Below are positions 47,238 to 55,855 of a DNA stretch of 64,000 nt, piece by piece. The DNA is from Mesorhizobium australicum WSM2073 (GTDB lineage: Bacteria > Pseudomonadota > Alphaproteobacteria > Rhizobiales > Rhizobiaceae). The notes below the pieces were generated by a model that had not been told where the DNA came from, made no database searches, and saw only the letters and a program-made list of their open reading frames with translations. Numbering within the stretch: position 1 is the first letter of the stretch; each line of letters opens with the position of its first letter. The translations under genes were made by a program, and so were the position numbers. The DNA lies in assembly GCF_000230995.2 (NCBI RefSeq), contig NC_019973.1, forward strand, positions 4,850,001 through 4,914,000. Direction: 5' to 3'.

Positions 47238-49379
47238 ATGCCCGTCGTGGATGTCAAGGGTGGTTCGGTCGTCCCGGAACGGGCGGCCGGAGGCATGGAA
47301 CACCCGCGCCGCATGCAAGATGAGCTGCGCGAGCAGAACGAACGCTTTTCAGCTGCTGTCGAAAACATGTCGCATGGCCTGTGCATGTTCGACGCCGACG
47401 AGCGCATGATCATCTGCAACGGCAATTATATCAACATCTTCCGGCTCGACGCCAAAGTGATACGGCCAGGCATTCGCTTCGTCGACATCCTGCGGCACAG
47501 CGTCGATATCGGGGTTGCCTCGCAAAGCGCCGAAGAACTCTACGCCATCCGCAAGCCCTATATCGACCAGGCAAAACCCTCAACTTACGAGGAGACGCTG
47601 TCTGACGGCCGCATCATCAACATCTCGCACCGTCCGCTTGCCCTGGGTGGATGGGTTTCGATCTACGAGGACATCACCGAAAAGCGGCGCGCCGAGCAGG
47701 ATCTCAAGGAGCAGCATCGCCGTTTCGACGCGGCACTCGCCAACATGTCGCAGGGCCTGCTGATGTACGACGCCGACGGCAAGATGATTGTGCGCAACAG
47801 GCGTTTTCTGGAGCTCTACAACGTCACTGCGGAGGACTTCCCGCTTGGAACGACGCACCGCAACGCGCTCGAACGATTGCTGGAACTCGGCATCTACATG
47901 AAGATCGACGTCGACAGCGAAGTCGCCAAAACCGAAGCCTGTCTGGCGGCGGCAAAGACGCATTCGGCCTACCGGCATCTGACCGACGGCAGGACGGTTC
48001 TGGTCACACGCCGGCCGATGAGCGGCGGCGGCTGGGTGGTGACTTTCGACGACGTGACCGAGCGCCGCCGGACCGAAGAGCGCATGACCCATCTTGCGCA
48101 TCACGACACGCTGACCGGACTGCCCAACCGCTCGATGTTTCGCGAACGGCTGGATCTTGCGCTGGAGGACGCGGCAGCGAAGCCGTTGGCGATCTTCTCG
48201 CTCGATCTCGACCGCTTCAAGGCGGTCAACGACACCTGGGGACACCCCGCAGGCGACTGGCTGCTGAGAAGCGTAGCCGAGAGGTTGCGGCATTGCGTCC
48301 GCAACGAAACAGACATCGTCGCCCGCTTCGGCGGCGACGAGTTCGTCGTCATGCAGTTCCATTTCAAGGGCATTGGCGATGCCGAAAAACTGGCAAAGCG
48401 CATCGTCGAAGCAATCGCAAAACCATTTAGAGACAAGAGCCGGGACATGCATGTCGGCATAAGCATGGGCATTGCCGTTTTTCCCGACGACGGCAGGGAC
48501 GCCGACACGCTGCTGAAAAACGCGGATACGGCGCTCTACCGGGCGAAGAGCGAAGGACGAAACCTGTATCGCTTCTTCGAGCCCGGAATGGATGCTGTCG
48601 TGCAGGCCCGCAGGGCGCTTGAAGTGGACCTCGAGGCAGCACTGCCGCGCCAGGAGTTCGATCTCCATTTCCAGCCCATCATGAACATCACGTCCGGCGA
48701 GATCACCGGCGCGGAAGCGTTGATGCGCTGGCATTCGCCAGGGCGTGGCACCGTCGCGCCGGACGACTTCATTCCGGTCGCCGAAGAGACCGGGCTGATC
48801 GTGCCACTCGGCGAGTGGGCGCTGAGGAAAGCCTGCGCAGAGGCCGCAAGCTGGCCACCCGGCCTACGCATTGCGGTCAATGTCTCGGCCGTGCAGCTCA
48901 AAAGCAACGGGTTTGCCCGCGGGGTGATCTCGGCGCTGGCTTTTTCCGGCGTTCCAGCTGGACGGCTGGAGCTGGAGATCACCGAAACCGTGCTGATGGA
49001 CGAAAGCAAGGCCGTGCTGAAAACGCTGCGCCAGTTGCGTGAGCTCGGCATCCGCATCGCCCTGGACGATTTCGGCACCGGCTATTCCTCGCTCGGCTAC
49101 CTCAGGCGTTTTCCGGTCGACAAGATCAAGATCGACCGATCATTCATTCGCGACATGGGCAACCGCGACACGGCGGCCATCGTTCGGACCATCATCGGGC
49201 TGGGTGCCGAGCTTGGTATCGTCGTCACGGCCGAAGGCGTCGAGACGGAGGCGCAACTCGACATGCTGCGCGACAATGGCTGTGTCGAGGCGCAAGGCTA
49301 TCTGATCGGCGTGCCGTCGAAGCCGGCCGACATCCAGCGCCTGCTGGAGTCGCGTGCGACACGCAGCCAGACCGGCTGA
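47238..49379 (+). CDS. PAS-PAS-GGDEF-EAL cyclic-di-GMP protein
   Basis: A 713-residue cytosolic sensor that makes and/or degrades cyclic-di-GMP. Two PAS-7-type domains start at RFSAAVENMSHGLCMFD (~residue 35) and RFDAALANMSQGLLMYD (~165). GGDEF is intact in ARFGGDEFVVM; the position of the inhibitory site reads NETD rather than RxxD, so product inhibition may be lost. EAL is intact (GAEALMRW) with DDFGTGYSSL and EGVETEAQ. No membrane helices. ATG at 47,238 is preferred for AGGGG six bases upstream; other starts (GTG 47,205/47,208, ATG 47,295) are possible. Confidence 0.92.
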   Translation: MPVVDVKGGSVVPERAAGGMEHPRRMQDELREQNERFSAAVENMSHGLCMFDADERMIICNGNYINIFRLDAKVIRPGIRFVDILRHSVDIGVASQSAEELYAIRKPYIDQAKPSTYEETLSDGRIINISHRPLALGGWVSIYEDITEKRRAEQDLKEQHRRFDAALANMSQGLLMYDADGKMIVRNRRFLELYNVTAEDFPLGTTHRNALERLLELGIYMKIDVDSEVAKTEACLAAAKTHSAYRHLTDGRTVLVTRRPMSGGGWVVTFDDVTERRRTEERMTHLAHHDTLTGLPNRSMFRERLDLALEDAAAKPLAIFSLDLDRFKAVNDTWGHPAGDWLLRSVAERLRHCVRNETDIVARFGGDEFVVMQFHFKGIGDAEKLAKRIVEAIAKPFRDKSRDMHVGISMGIAVFPDDGRDADTLLKNADTALYRAKSEGRNLYRFFEPGMDAVVQARRALEVDLEAALPRQEFDLHFQPIMNITSGEITGAEALMRWHSPGRGTVAPDDFIPVAEETGLIVPLGEWALRKACAEAASWPPGLRIAVNVSAVQLKSNGFARGVISALAFSGVPAGRLELEITETVLMDESKAVLKTLRQLRELGIRIALDDFGTGYSSLGYLRRFPVDKIKIDRSFIRDMGNRDTAAIVRTIIGLGAELGIVVTAEGVETEAQLDMLRDNGCVEAQGYLIGVPSKPADIQRLLESRATRSQTG

Positions 49380-49394
49380 TGGCGTCAGCGCAAG

Positions 49395-50285
49395 TCAGCG
49401 CAGCGTTTCCAGGTATTTCTCATGGAAGCTGACATAGCCGGGCTCGACCACCTTCAGATGCCGCTCGATCAGCGCATGAAACCGCGGCAATTGGTGAAAC
49501 GGAACGCCGGGATAGGCATGATGCTCGGCATGGAACGGCATGTTCCAGGCGAGCTTGCGCACCCCCCAGCTGGTCAGCGTCGTCCTGGTGTTTTCCAGCA
49601 TGTTGGCCACCAGCGGGCAACGACCGTGCTCGGCCAGCAGATAGAGGCGCAGGAATGGCTGTCCGAGCAGAGCGGGAATGATCCAGACATAGAAAAGCAC
49701 GGTGAGCCGGAAATAGACGGCGAGCAGAATGAGGACAGCGTAGAAGGCAATCATGGCGCGCGCCTCGGCCCGCACCTTGCGTCGGCCTTTCAGCGGTACA
49801 TAGCTCTCCTGACTACCGCCAATCGCATTGGCGTAGAGTGTCTTGAGATGGCCCCACCACACCGGAAGCCCAGAGACGTGGACAATGTATTGCCGCAGGG
49901 TTTCGGGCTTCGGGGAGGCAAGCTCGGGGTCGTTTTCGGGATCCTGCGTGTACCGGTGGTGAGCGAAATGGAAGTAGCGGAACCAGTCGGCCGGCAGCGC
50001 GATGGCCAGGCTGCACAGCCGCGCCACGCCGTCGTTCAGCCACTGTGTTTCGAAAGCCGTGCGGTGCGCCGTCTCATGCAGCAGCGTGAACAGGAACACG
50101 ATCAGGATGCCTTGCGGCAGCATCAGCAACGGCCAGAATGGGACCTCGGCCGCGATCAGTGATCCAATGAAGATAATCGCACCCAAGTGAGTGCAGAGCT
50201 GGAACAGGCCCGCAACATCGGACTTGGCCGTCAGGCGATTGCGCTCTTCCGGTGTCAATGAGGCGATAATGTCGCGATGGTCCAT
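49395..50285 (-). CDS. Fatty acid desaturase family protein
   Basis: A 296-residue integral membrane di-iron desaturase/hydroxylase. All three His boxes are visible: HETAHRTAF (~residue 70), HFAHHRYTQDPE (~106) and HAEHHAYPG (~255). Hydrophobic helices lie between them. The second box with RYTQDPENDPEL resembles beta-carotene hydroxylase/fatty-acid desaturase relatives. It is divergent from a LysR gene and probably regulated by it. The substrate is undetermined. Confidence 0.88.
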   Translation of the reverse strand: MDHRDIIASLTPEERNRLTAKSDVAGLFQLCTHLGAIIFIGSLIAAEVPFWPLLMLPQGILIVFLFTLLHETAHRTAFETQWLNDGVARLCSLAIALPADWFRYFHFAHHRYTQDPENDPELASPKPETLRQYIVHVSGLPVWWGHLKTLYANAIGGSQESYVPLKGRRKVRAEARAMIAFYAVLILLAVYFRLTVLFYVWIIPALLGQPFLRLYLLAEHGRCPLVANMLENTRTTLTSWGVRKLAWNMPFHAEHHAYPGVPFHQLPRFHALIERHLKVVEPGYVSFHEKYLETLR

Positions 50286-50365
50286 CGGCTTCGATCCAGG
50301 CTGAAGAATGATGAAGCCATTCTAGTCGACGAAAAAGCTTTCCAGAAACGACGATTTCTGCGATT

Positions 50366-50390
50366 TAGATAAGCTTACCTTACCTATCTA
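50366..50390. promoter_or_regulatory. Putative LysR operator between desaturase and LysR genes
   Basis: tagata (50,366-50,371) and tatcta (50,385-50,390) form an inverted repeat around 13 bases, with T-N11-A-like spacing. It ends six bases before the LysR start codon, where no ribosome site is visible. Confidence 0.4.
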
Positions 50391-50396
50391 GCGATC

Positions 50397-51314
50397 ATGG
50401 CCACATTCCCATCCCTGAAAGGACTTCAGGCTTTCGAGGCCGCGGCGCGCACGGGCAGCTTTACCGCGGCGGCGGAAGAGCTTTCGGTTTCGGCCGCCGC
50501 CGTCAGCCAGCTTATCCGCACCGTGGAGGTGCAGATGGAACGCAAGCTGTTTCACCGGATCAACCGCCGCGTTGTCCTCACCGAGGCCGGCGTGGAAATG
50601 CTGCCTCGGCTGACCGTGGCCTTCCAGGAGATCGGCAGCGTCTCGCGCGAACTGGGCGCCGATGCATTCCGCCCGCGCCTGGTGGTGTCGGTGCCGCCAT
50701 CCATGGCCATGGGCTGGCTCTCGCAGCGCCTCGCCGGCTTTGTCGCAAGCCACGGCGCCGCCGACATATCGCTCCGGGGCGATGACGACCCGGTGTCGTT
50801 CGACCGCGAGTTGATCGACATCAGGCTTTCCTATGGTCCGCATTATCGCGAGCACCCGACCGAGGAGATCGCCAGGGACGCCGTCTATCCCGTCTGCGCG
50901 CCAGGGCTTGCCGGCATCACCAAGGCGGGCGGCGAGCCGCTCGCCGGGCTGCCGCTCATCCACACCGACTGGGGGCCGACAGGCGCATCGTTTCCGTCCT
51001 GGCCCAACTGGTTCGAGGCCGAGGGTGCTCACCCTGGCCGAGCGGCACGGCGCGGCCTTTCGGCCAATTCATCGCGCGCGGCCCTCGACCTCGCCATTTC
51101 GGGGTTGGGGGTGGCGCTGGCGCAAGGGGTCTATTGTGCCGAAGCGGTGGAGGACGGCAGGCTGGTCCGGCCGGCCGGCGGCGCGATTGCATTGCGCCAG
51201 CCCTATTGCCTGACGGTTCCAGAGCGAAGCGCAAGCCGCGATGTCGTGGCCGCGTTCCGCGATTGGCTGGTCAACCAATGCCAGCGCGCGGTTGGCTCGC
51301 CGGCGCTGCGCTGA
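50397..51314 (+). CDS. LysR-family regulator (GcvA-like)
   Basis: A 305-residue LysR regulator. The HTH (FPSLKGLQAFEAAARTGSFT ... SVSAAAVSQLIRTVE) and the effector domain beginning RPRLVVSVPPSMAMGWLSQRL resemble the GcvA subgroup. It is divergent from the desaturase gene, 111 bases apart, and is the likely regulator. The start codon lacks a Shine-Dalgarno, so a leaderless transcript is possible. Confidence 0.88.
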   Translation: MATFPSLKGLQAFEAAARTGSFTAAAEELSVSAAAVSQLIRTVEVQMERKLFHRINRRVVLTEAGVEMLPRLTVAFQEIGSVSRELGADAFRPRLVVSVPPSMAMGWLSQRLAGFVASHGAADISLRGDDDPVSFDRELIDIRLSYGPHYREHPTEEIARDAVYPVCAPGLAGITKAGGEPLAGLPLIHTDWGPTGASFPSWPNWFEAEGAHPGRAARRGLSANSSRAALDLAISGLGVALAQGVYCAEAVEDGRLVRPAGGAIALRQPYCLTVPERSASRDVVAAFRDWLVNQCQRAVGSPALR

Positions 51315-51328
51315 CCTGGAGGGGATGG

Positions 51329-51602
51329 TCAGAGGTGCCCGCTCAAGACCGCCACCATGTCCTTGCTGGTCGCCACGGGCACGATCTCGAACTCGACCAG
51401 ATCAGCCCATTCGACGACCCAGCGCTGCAGCGACGTGACGTCATCGGTCTCCACCAGCGGGAAACAGCGGCTCATGTCAGCCGCGATCCAGCTGTGATGC
51501 ACGACAGCTCCTCCGGCTTCAGGCGGCCGCGGTCGCGCGGAACCGGCGGTAGATTTCCTTGCGGTCGCAGCCGGTGAAATCCTCAATGACGATGAACTGC
51601 AT
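51329..51602 (-). pseudogene. Frameshifted DUF3303-like gene
   Basis: A ribosome site (GAGGGGAA) and ATG at 51,602 open MQFIVIEDFTGCDRKEIYRR, a DUF3303-like N-terminus, but the frame hits TGA after 27 codons (51,519-51,521). The C-terminal half continues in another frame as HHSWIAADMSRCFPLVETDD and SLQRWVVEWADLVEFEIVPV to the stop at 51,329. An intermediate RGRLKPEEL segment lies in the third frame, so one or two indels near a cgcgcg run are needed. It starts 17 bases after the RimK-like stop codon, as the last gene of that operon. A sequencing error cannot be excluded. Confidence 0.75.
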
Positions 51603-51618
51603 ATTTCCCCTCGGATGA

Positions 51619-53082
51619 TTACCGCCCCGGCCGGTCGAGCCGCTCCAGGAACCACTGCGTCAGCCGCACCCAGACCTCGTCCTTCTCGCCGGAATCTTCC
51701 CAGCCGTGATCGAGGTTTGGATTGTCGTTGACCTCGATGACGAAGACGCCGTCCTTGGTCTCCTTGAGGTCGACGCCGTAGAGGCCGTCGCCGATGCAGC
51801 GCGCCGCCTTGACGGCGGTCTCGACGACATGGGCCGGCGTCTCCTTCAGCGTGAAGGTCTTGATGCCGCCCTGGTCGGGCTTGCCATTGGCCTTGTGGTT
51901 GACGATCTGCCAATGTTTCTTGGCCATCAGATAGTGCACGGCAAACAGCGGCTGGCCACCGAGCACGCCGACACGCCAGTCATATTCGGTCGGGATGAAT
52001 TTCTGCGCGATGAGAAGGTCGGAATCCTCCAGCCATTCGGTCGCGAGCCGCGTCAGTTCCTCCAGGGTCTCGCATTTCTTGACGCCGCGCGAGAAGGACG
52101 AATCGGGGATCTTCAACACTAGGGGAAAACCCAGCGTCTGTGCGGCCAGTTCGAGGTCAGAGGTGCCGGCGATCATCACCGTCGGCGGCACCGGCACCTT
52201 GTTGTAGGCCATCAGTTCGTTGAGATAGACCTTGTTGGTGCAGCGGATCATGGACAGCGGGTCGTCGATGACCGGCATGCCTTCCTGCTGGGCGCGGCGA
52301 GCGAAGCGGTAAGTATGGTTGGAGATCGAGGTGGTCTCGCGGATGAACAGTGCATCGTAATTCGCGAGCTTGGCCAGATCTTTTCTGGTGATCGGCTCGA
52401 TTTCGACCCCCATCTTTTCGGCGATCTTGGCCCAGTAGCGCAGCGAAGAGATTTCCGAAGGCGGCAATTCCTCATGCGGATCGACCAGCGTGGCGAAGGT
52501 GTAGCGCGCCGGCGTGCGGCCCTTGGTGTCGCGCCACTCGCGGTTGGTGTAGGTCTCCAGGCACTGGATGAAGCTTTTTTCCTCGTCCTCCGTCATCCGA
52601 GCCAGGGGGTGGAAGCCGATCTTGCGGATCGAAGCCCATTCGGCGCTGTCCTTGATATGCACTTCGAGCGCCGGCGCCCGGAACCAGTCGAACAACAGCT
52701 TGGCGAAACGGTCCCAGACCTTGGACGGGCCGATGCCGAAGAAGATGCAGACCTTCGCCGGAAATACACCGCCGAGATCCTTGCGGCATTTGTTGAGCGC
52801 CAGTTCCAGTTCCGGCAAGGCGTGCTCGTAGAGCTTGCGCTCCGACAGGTCGATCATCGTCTCCACGGTCGGGATGACCTTGTGGCCGCGCGAACTCGCC
52901 AGCAGCGAGGCATAGTAGCCGCGGCTCTGATAGCCGTAGTTGTTCGACAGGTTGATGACTTTAGGCCGCTGACCGCGAAACAGCGAGGGATGCGCGAGAT
53001 AGTCGCGATTGGTGATGATCTTGTGCGGCGTCGCCACCTGGTCGAGATCGCTCTGCCTGCCGGTAAGAATGACCCAGGTCAT
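51619..53082 (-). CDS. RimK-like ATP-grasp ligase with RLAN N-terminal domain
   Basis: A 487-residue amide-bond ligase. The N-terminal ~200 residues (LTGRQSDLDQVATPHKIITN, VINLSNNYGYQSRGYYASLL) match the RimK-like ATP-grasp N-terminal (RLAN) domain; the ATP-grasp core runs from about residue 260. LKIPDSSFSRGVKKC, LIAQKFIPTEYDWRVGVLGG and VFVIEVNDNPNLDHG carry the nucleotide and Mg ligands. The start codon overlaps the upstream fusion gene (TAATG). Known RimK enzymes add glutamate or other amino acids to proteins or small molecules; the substrate here is unknown. Confidence 0.88.
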   Translation of the reverse strand: MTWVILTGRQSDLDQVATPHKIITNRDYLAHPSLFRGQRPKVINLSNNYGYQSRGYYASLLASSRGHKVIPTVETMIDLSERKLYEHALPELELALNKCRKDLGGVFPAKVCIFFGIGPSKVWDRFAKLLFDWFRAPALEVHIKDSAEWASIRKIGFHPLARMTEDEEKSFIQCLETYTNREWRDTKGRTPARYTFATLVDPHEELPPSEISSLRYWAKIAEKMGVEIEPITRKDLAKLANYDALFIRETTSISNHTYRFARRAQQEGMPVIDDPLSMIRCTNKVYLNELMAYNKVPVPPTVMIAGTSDLELAAQTLGFPLVLKIPDSSFSRGVKKCETLEELTRLATEWLEDSDLLIAQKFIPTEYDWRVGVLGGQPLFAVHYLMAKKHWQIVNHKANGKPDQGGIKTFTLKETPAHVVETAVKAARCIGDGLYGVDLKETKDGVFVIEVNDNPNLDHGWEDSGEKDEVWVRLTQWFLERLDRPGR

Positions 53083-54179
53083 TATCTCTTTCCCAAAGTG
53101 ATGGCGGCACGCAGTCCGTCGCGGCCGAACTGCGCCATGTTCATGAAGATGCCGTAAGGCACGGGAATGTTGGCGGCATCAAGGATGGTTTCCTGCCTTT
53201 CATCCTCGACCCACGGATCGTGGATCAGAATATGATCGCCATCATCGCCGATGGCCAGCACCCAGTGCGGCACCTTCTTGCCGAACATCAGGAAGCCGCT
53301 GATCAACACCAGCACCAGTTTGCCCCCGGCGAGAGCCGCCCTGATATCGTCGATGGTGAATGGACGGTAATTCACCGGGATGCCGTAAAGTTCCGCGCGG
53401 CGGCGAAAGTCGACCTGTGCCAGTTCCATGACCCGGCGCTTGTCCTCGCTGCGCACCGACTGCAGGAACAATGCGCCGTAGAAGGAAACGTAAATCTCCG
53501 CCGCAAGCCCGCTTTCGTAGCCCGAGACAGCCAGGCCGAATGGTTCGCAGCCGCCCGGTCCTGACATCATGAAGACGGTCGTCGCCTCGCGCCAGAGTCG
53601 GATTTCCATCACCGGGTCGGGCACGAAGCCACGATCGAAATTGGCCATGGCCATCATCAGGCAGCATGGACCGCAGGTGAACTCGCAGGTCTGCTGATAG
53701 AATGGCACCCTGGTGGCGACCGCAAGGTCGCCGCGCAGGGTTTTTTCATAGCGCAGTGCCGTCGCGCCGTCCTCGTAGTAACCGGGCTCGCGGCCGATCT
53801 TGCGGTAGCCGGCCTGTTCATAGATGCTGATGGCACGGCCATTGTCCTCGCGCACTTCGAGACGCAGCATCATGCGGTCGTGTTCGAAGGCTGCCTCTTC
53901 GGCCGCGGCCAGCAATTGCCGGCCTATGCCGAGCCCGCCGAAAAACGGTCCGACGGCGATCGAATAGAGCCGTGCGACCCCACTGCCCTTGCGAAACAGC
54001 ACGATCGCATAACCGCCGACGCGGCCATCGATTTCGGCGACCAGCGTCTCGGCGGTCTCGCGCTCGATGAACAGGCGGAAGGAGCGCCGCGAAATGCGGT
54101 CGCTCGAGAATACAGCTTTCTCGATGGCGGCGAGGTCATCGACGTCAGACGCGCGGGCCGTGCGGATCTCGGCAGGCAT
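53082..54179 (-). CDS. GNAT acetyltransferase fused to a C39-like cysteine peptidase
   Basis: A 365-residue fusion. Residues ~3-160 form a GNAT N-acetyltransferase: IRTARASDVDDLAAIEKAVF, VARLYSIAVGPFFGGLGIG (acetyl-CoA loop) and AISIYEQAGYRKIG. Residues ~165-365 are a papain-like C39-type domain with the catalytic Cys in CEFTCGPCCLMMAMA and His/Asp in VPHWVLAIGDDGDHILIHDP. The ATG giving MPAEIRTARAS is used. Its stop overlaps the start of the RimK-like gene by one base, so the two proteins are produced together and probably act in one pathway of peptide or amino-acid conjugation. Confidence 0.88.
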   Translation of the reverse strand: MPAEIRTARASDVDDLAAIEKAVFSSDRISRRSFRLFIERETAETLVAEIDGRVGGYAIVLFRKGSGVARLYSIAVGPFFGGLGIGRQLLAAAEEAAFEHDRMMLRLEVREDNGRAISIYEQAGYRKIGREPGYYEDGATALRYEKTLRGDLAVATRVPFYQQTCEFTCGPCCLMMAMANFDRGFVPDPVMEIRLWREATTVFMMSGPGGCEPFGLAVSGYESGLAAEIYVSFYGALFLQSVRSEDKRRVMELAQVDFRRRAELYGIPVNYRPFTIDDIRAALAGGKLVLVLISGFLMFGKKVPHWVLAIGDDGDHILIHDPWVEDERQETILDAANIPVPYGIFMNMAQFGRDGLRAAITLGKR

Positions 54180-54387
54180 GCGGCTTGAGAAAACCTCGAT
54201 TGCGTTGCGGCAACGTCCCCGGTCGAAAAGCGTCGCAAACACCGGCCGAAGCGCCGGTATTCATCAAGCGCTATCGCTCCTTGATTAGGGCCGAATTGTG
54301 ACACTTTCCGCGACGGCAGGGAAGCTGACAAGCTTTGAACGGAATCGCTGTTTTCATGCCAGCCGACCGCGCAAGATCGCAGCCGGC

Positions 54388-55179
54388 TCAGCTGGAGAGA
54401 CCGGCCAGAAGCTGGCCATACGCGCTCTTGGCCACGGCCGCCAACTGCTCGCGCGGCAGCGAACCAACGACGGCACAGCCATAGCCTTTATCCAGCCAGT
54501 AGACGGCCTGCGGACCGTCCTGCGCCGAAGCATAGGTGCCCTTGGCATTCTCGGTCGATTCCGCCGTCACGAAGAGGGATATGCGCTCGCCCTTGTCGTC
54601 TTCGTAGAGCAGCATCGCGGCCTTGCTTTCCCCCGCCGGCAGCAACCGGCCGCCAACCAGTTGGAAGCCGTTCGCGCTCAGGTCCGGTGCCACCAGTTTC
54701 AGGCCGACCCGACTGGACAGCCAGGTCTGCAGATGATCCTTGTCGCTGGCCGGCACTTCCACCGCGTGCCGCTTCTCGGCGGCATAGATGACATGGGCGG
54801 CGATCGCTTGTTCGGCGAGCTGATCCTCCGCCGGATCCTCCTGCCCGATCCCTCCGATACCCGCAAAGTAGCCGCCAAATCCGCCCGTGGCGAGAAGCAC
54901 GGCCGCGGCGGCGGCAAGCCACCAGCGTGAGCGTCGCACTGCTGCCTTAACAGGCGCTTCACCGAGCACCACCTTGCGCAAGCGCACTGGCACCACCTCG
55001 TCCAGCACGCCGACGAAGGCCGAGCGCAACGCCTCCCGGTCGGCGGTGAAGCGGGCGCTCCTGGCCTTCATCTCGGGATTGGCGTCGAGCCAGGCATCGT
55101 AGGCGGCGCGCTCATCGGCCGGCAGTTCGCCGTCGAGCGCCATATGGATGTCCCGTTCGGAAAAATCGCGGCGGATCAT
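54388..55179 (-). CDS. Transmembrane anti-sigma factor
   Basis: A 263-residue anti-sigma protein. The cytosolic N-terminus (RDFSERDIHMALDGELPADE) has the usual anti-sigma helix but lacks the HxxxCxxC zinc motif. One membrane helix (WWLAAAAAVLLATGGFGGYF) lies near residue 90, and the remainder is a periplasmic sensor domain with VGLKLVAPDLSANGFQLVGG. The ATG overlaps the sigma-factor stop codon, so the two are translated together. It is predicted to hold the adjacent ECF sigma factor inactive. Confidence 0.88.
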   Translation of the reverse strand: MIRRDFSERDIHMALDGELPADERAAYDAWLDANPEMKARSARFTADREALRSAFVGVLDEVVPVRLRKVVLGEAPVKAAVRRSRWWLAAAAAVLLATGGFGGYFAGIGGIGQEDPAEDQLAEQAIAAHVIYAAEKRHAVEVPASDKDHLQTWLSSRVGLKLVAPDLSANGFQLVGGRLLPAGESKAAMLLYEDDKGERISLFVTAESTENAKGTYASAQDGPQAVYWLDKGYGCAVVGSLPREQLAAVAKSAYGQLLAGLSS

Positions 55180-55694
55180 TTCTCGACGATCCTTATGGCG
55201 CGGCGGCGCGCTGTGTCGTCCAGCAGCCCGCGCAATTCCTCACGCCCCCGCGCGATGCGCGACATCAGCGTGCCGGCGGGAACATCCAGAATGTTGGCAG
55301 CCTCGGCATAGGAAAAGCCTTCTATGGCAACCATGACGATGGCCGCGCGGCGATCGGGGCTGAGCGCCTGCAACGCGTCGATGATCTCGCGCGAAGCGAT
55401 GCCCTCCAACTGTTCGGGCGGCTGGGCAACCGCCTCGCCCGCCTCCAGCGGCAGCATCGCCGCTTCGCCGCGGCGGTTCACCTTGCGCATCTGGTCGATG
55501 AACAAATGATGCATGATCGTAAACAGCCACCTCCTGGGGCTTTCTCCCGTCTGCCAGTTGTCGAGCCGCAACAGCGCACGCTCGAGGCAGTCCTGAACGA
55601 GGTCGTCGGCAGCATCACGGCCGCGCAGAAGCGAGCGTGCGTAGCGGCGCAGGCGCGGTATTTCACCAAGGATTGCTGCCTTTTTTTCGTCCAT
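55176..55694 (-). CDS. ECF RNA polymerase sigma factor
   Basis: A 172-residue extracytoplasmic-function sigma factor. Region 2 is RLRRYARSLLRGRDAADDLV through SPRRWLFTIMHHLFIDQMR; region 4 is SPDRRAAIVMVAIEGFSYAE with ILDVPAGTLMSRIARGREEL. Start chosen at MDEKKAAILGEIP. A candidate ECF promoter lies about 110 bases upstream, suggesting autoregulation. The signal it responds to is unknown; the downstream anti-sigma factor is its partner. Confidence 0.92.
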   Translation of the reverse strand: MDEKKAAILGEIPRLRRYARSLLRGRDAADDLVQDCLERALLRLDNWQTGESPRRWLFTIMHHLFIDQMRKVNRRGEAAMLPLEAGEAVAQPPEQLEGIASREIIDALQALSPDRRAAIVMVAIEGFSYAEAANILDVPAGTLMSRIARGREELRGLLDDTARRRAIRIVEK

Positions 55695-55801
55695 GACCGC
55701 TGGTTCTGAGGTCGCCCTTGTTGATCCGATAGAACGCGCCTTCCCGGCACGGCGCAAGCAGCCAGCGCGAAGCGGTCCACCGCTCCGGTCACCCAAGCAA
55801 T

Positions 55802-55832
55802 GAGATAACGCCGGCGGATGCCGGTTTATTCC
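55802..55832 (-). promoter_or_regulatory. Candidate ECF-sigma promoter
   Basis: On the minus strand GGAATAAA (-35) is followed, after about 14 more bases, by CGTTATCTC (-10). GGAAT with CGTTAT at 17-base spacing is the classic form of promoters read by ECF sigma factors. It is positioned to transcribe the sigma/anti-sigma operon. Confidence 0.6.
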
Positions 55833-55855
55833 CGCGCAGCGTTGAATTCCGACTA

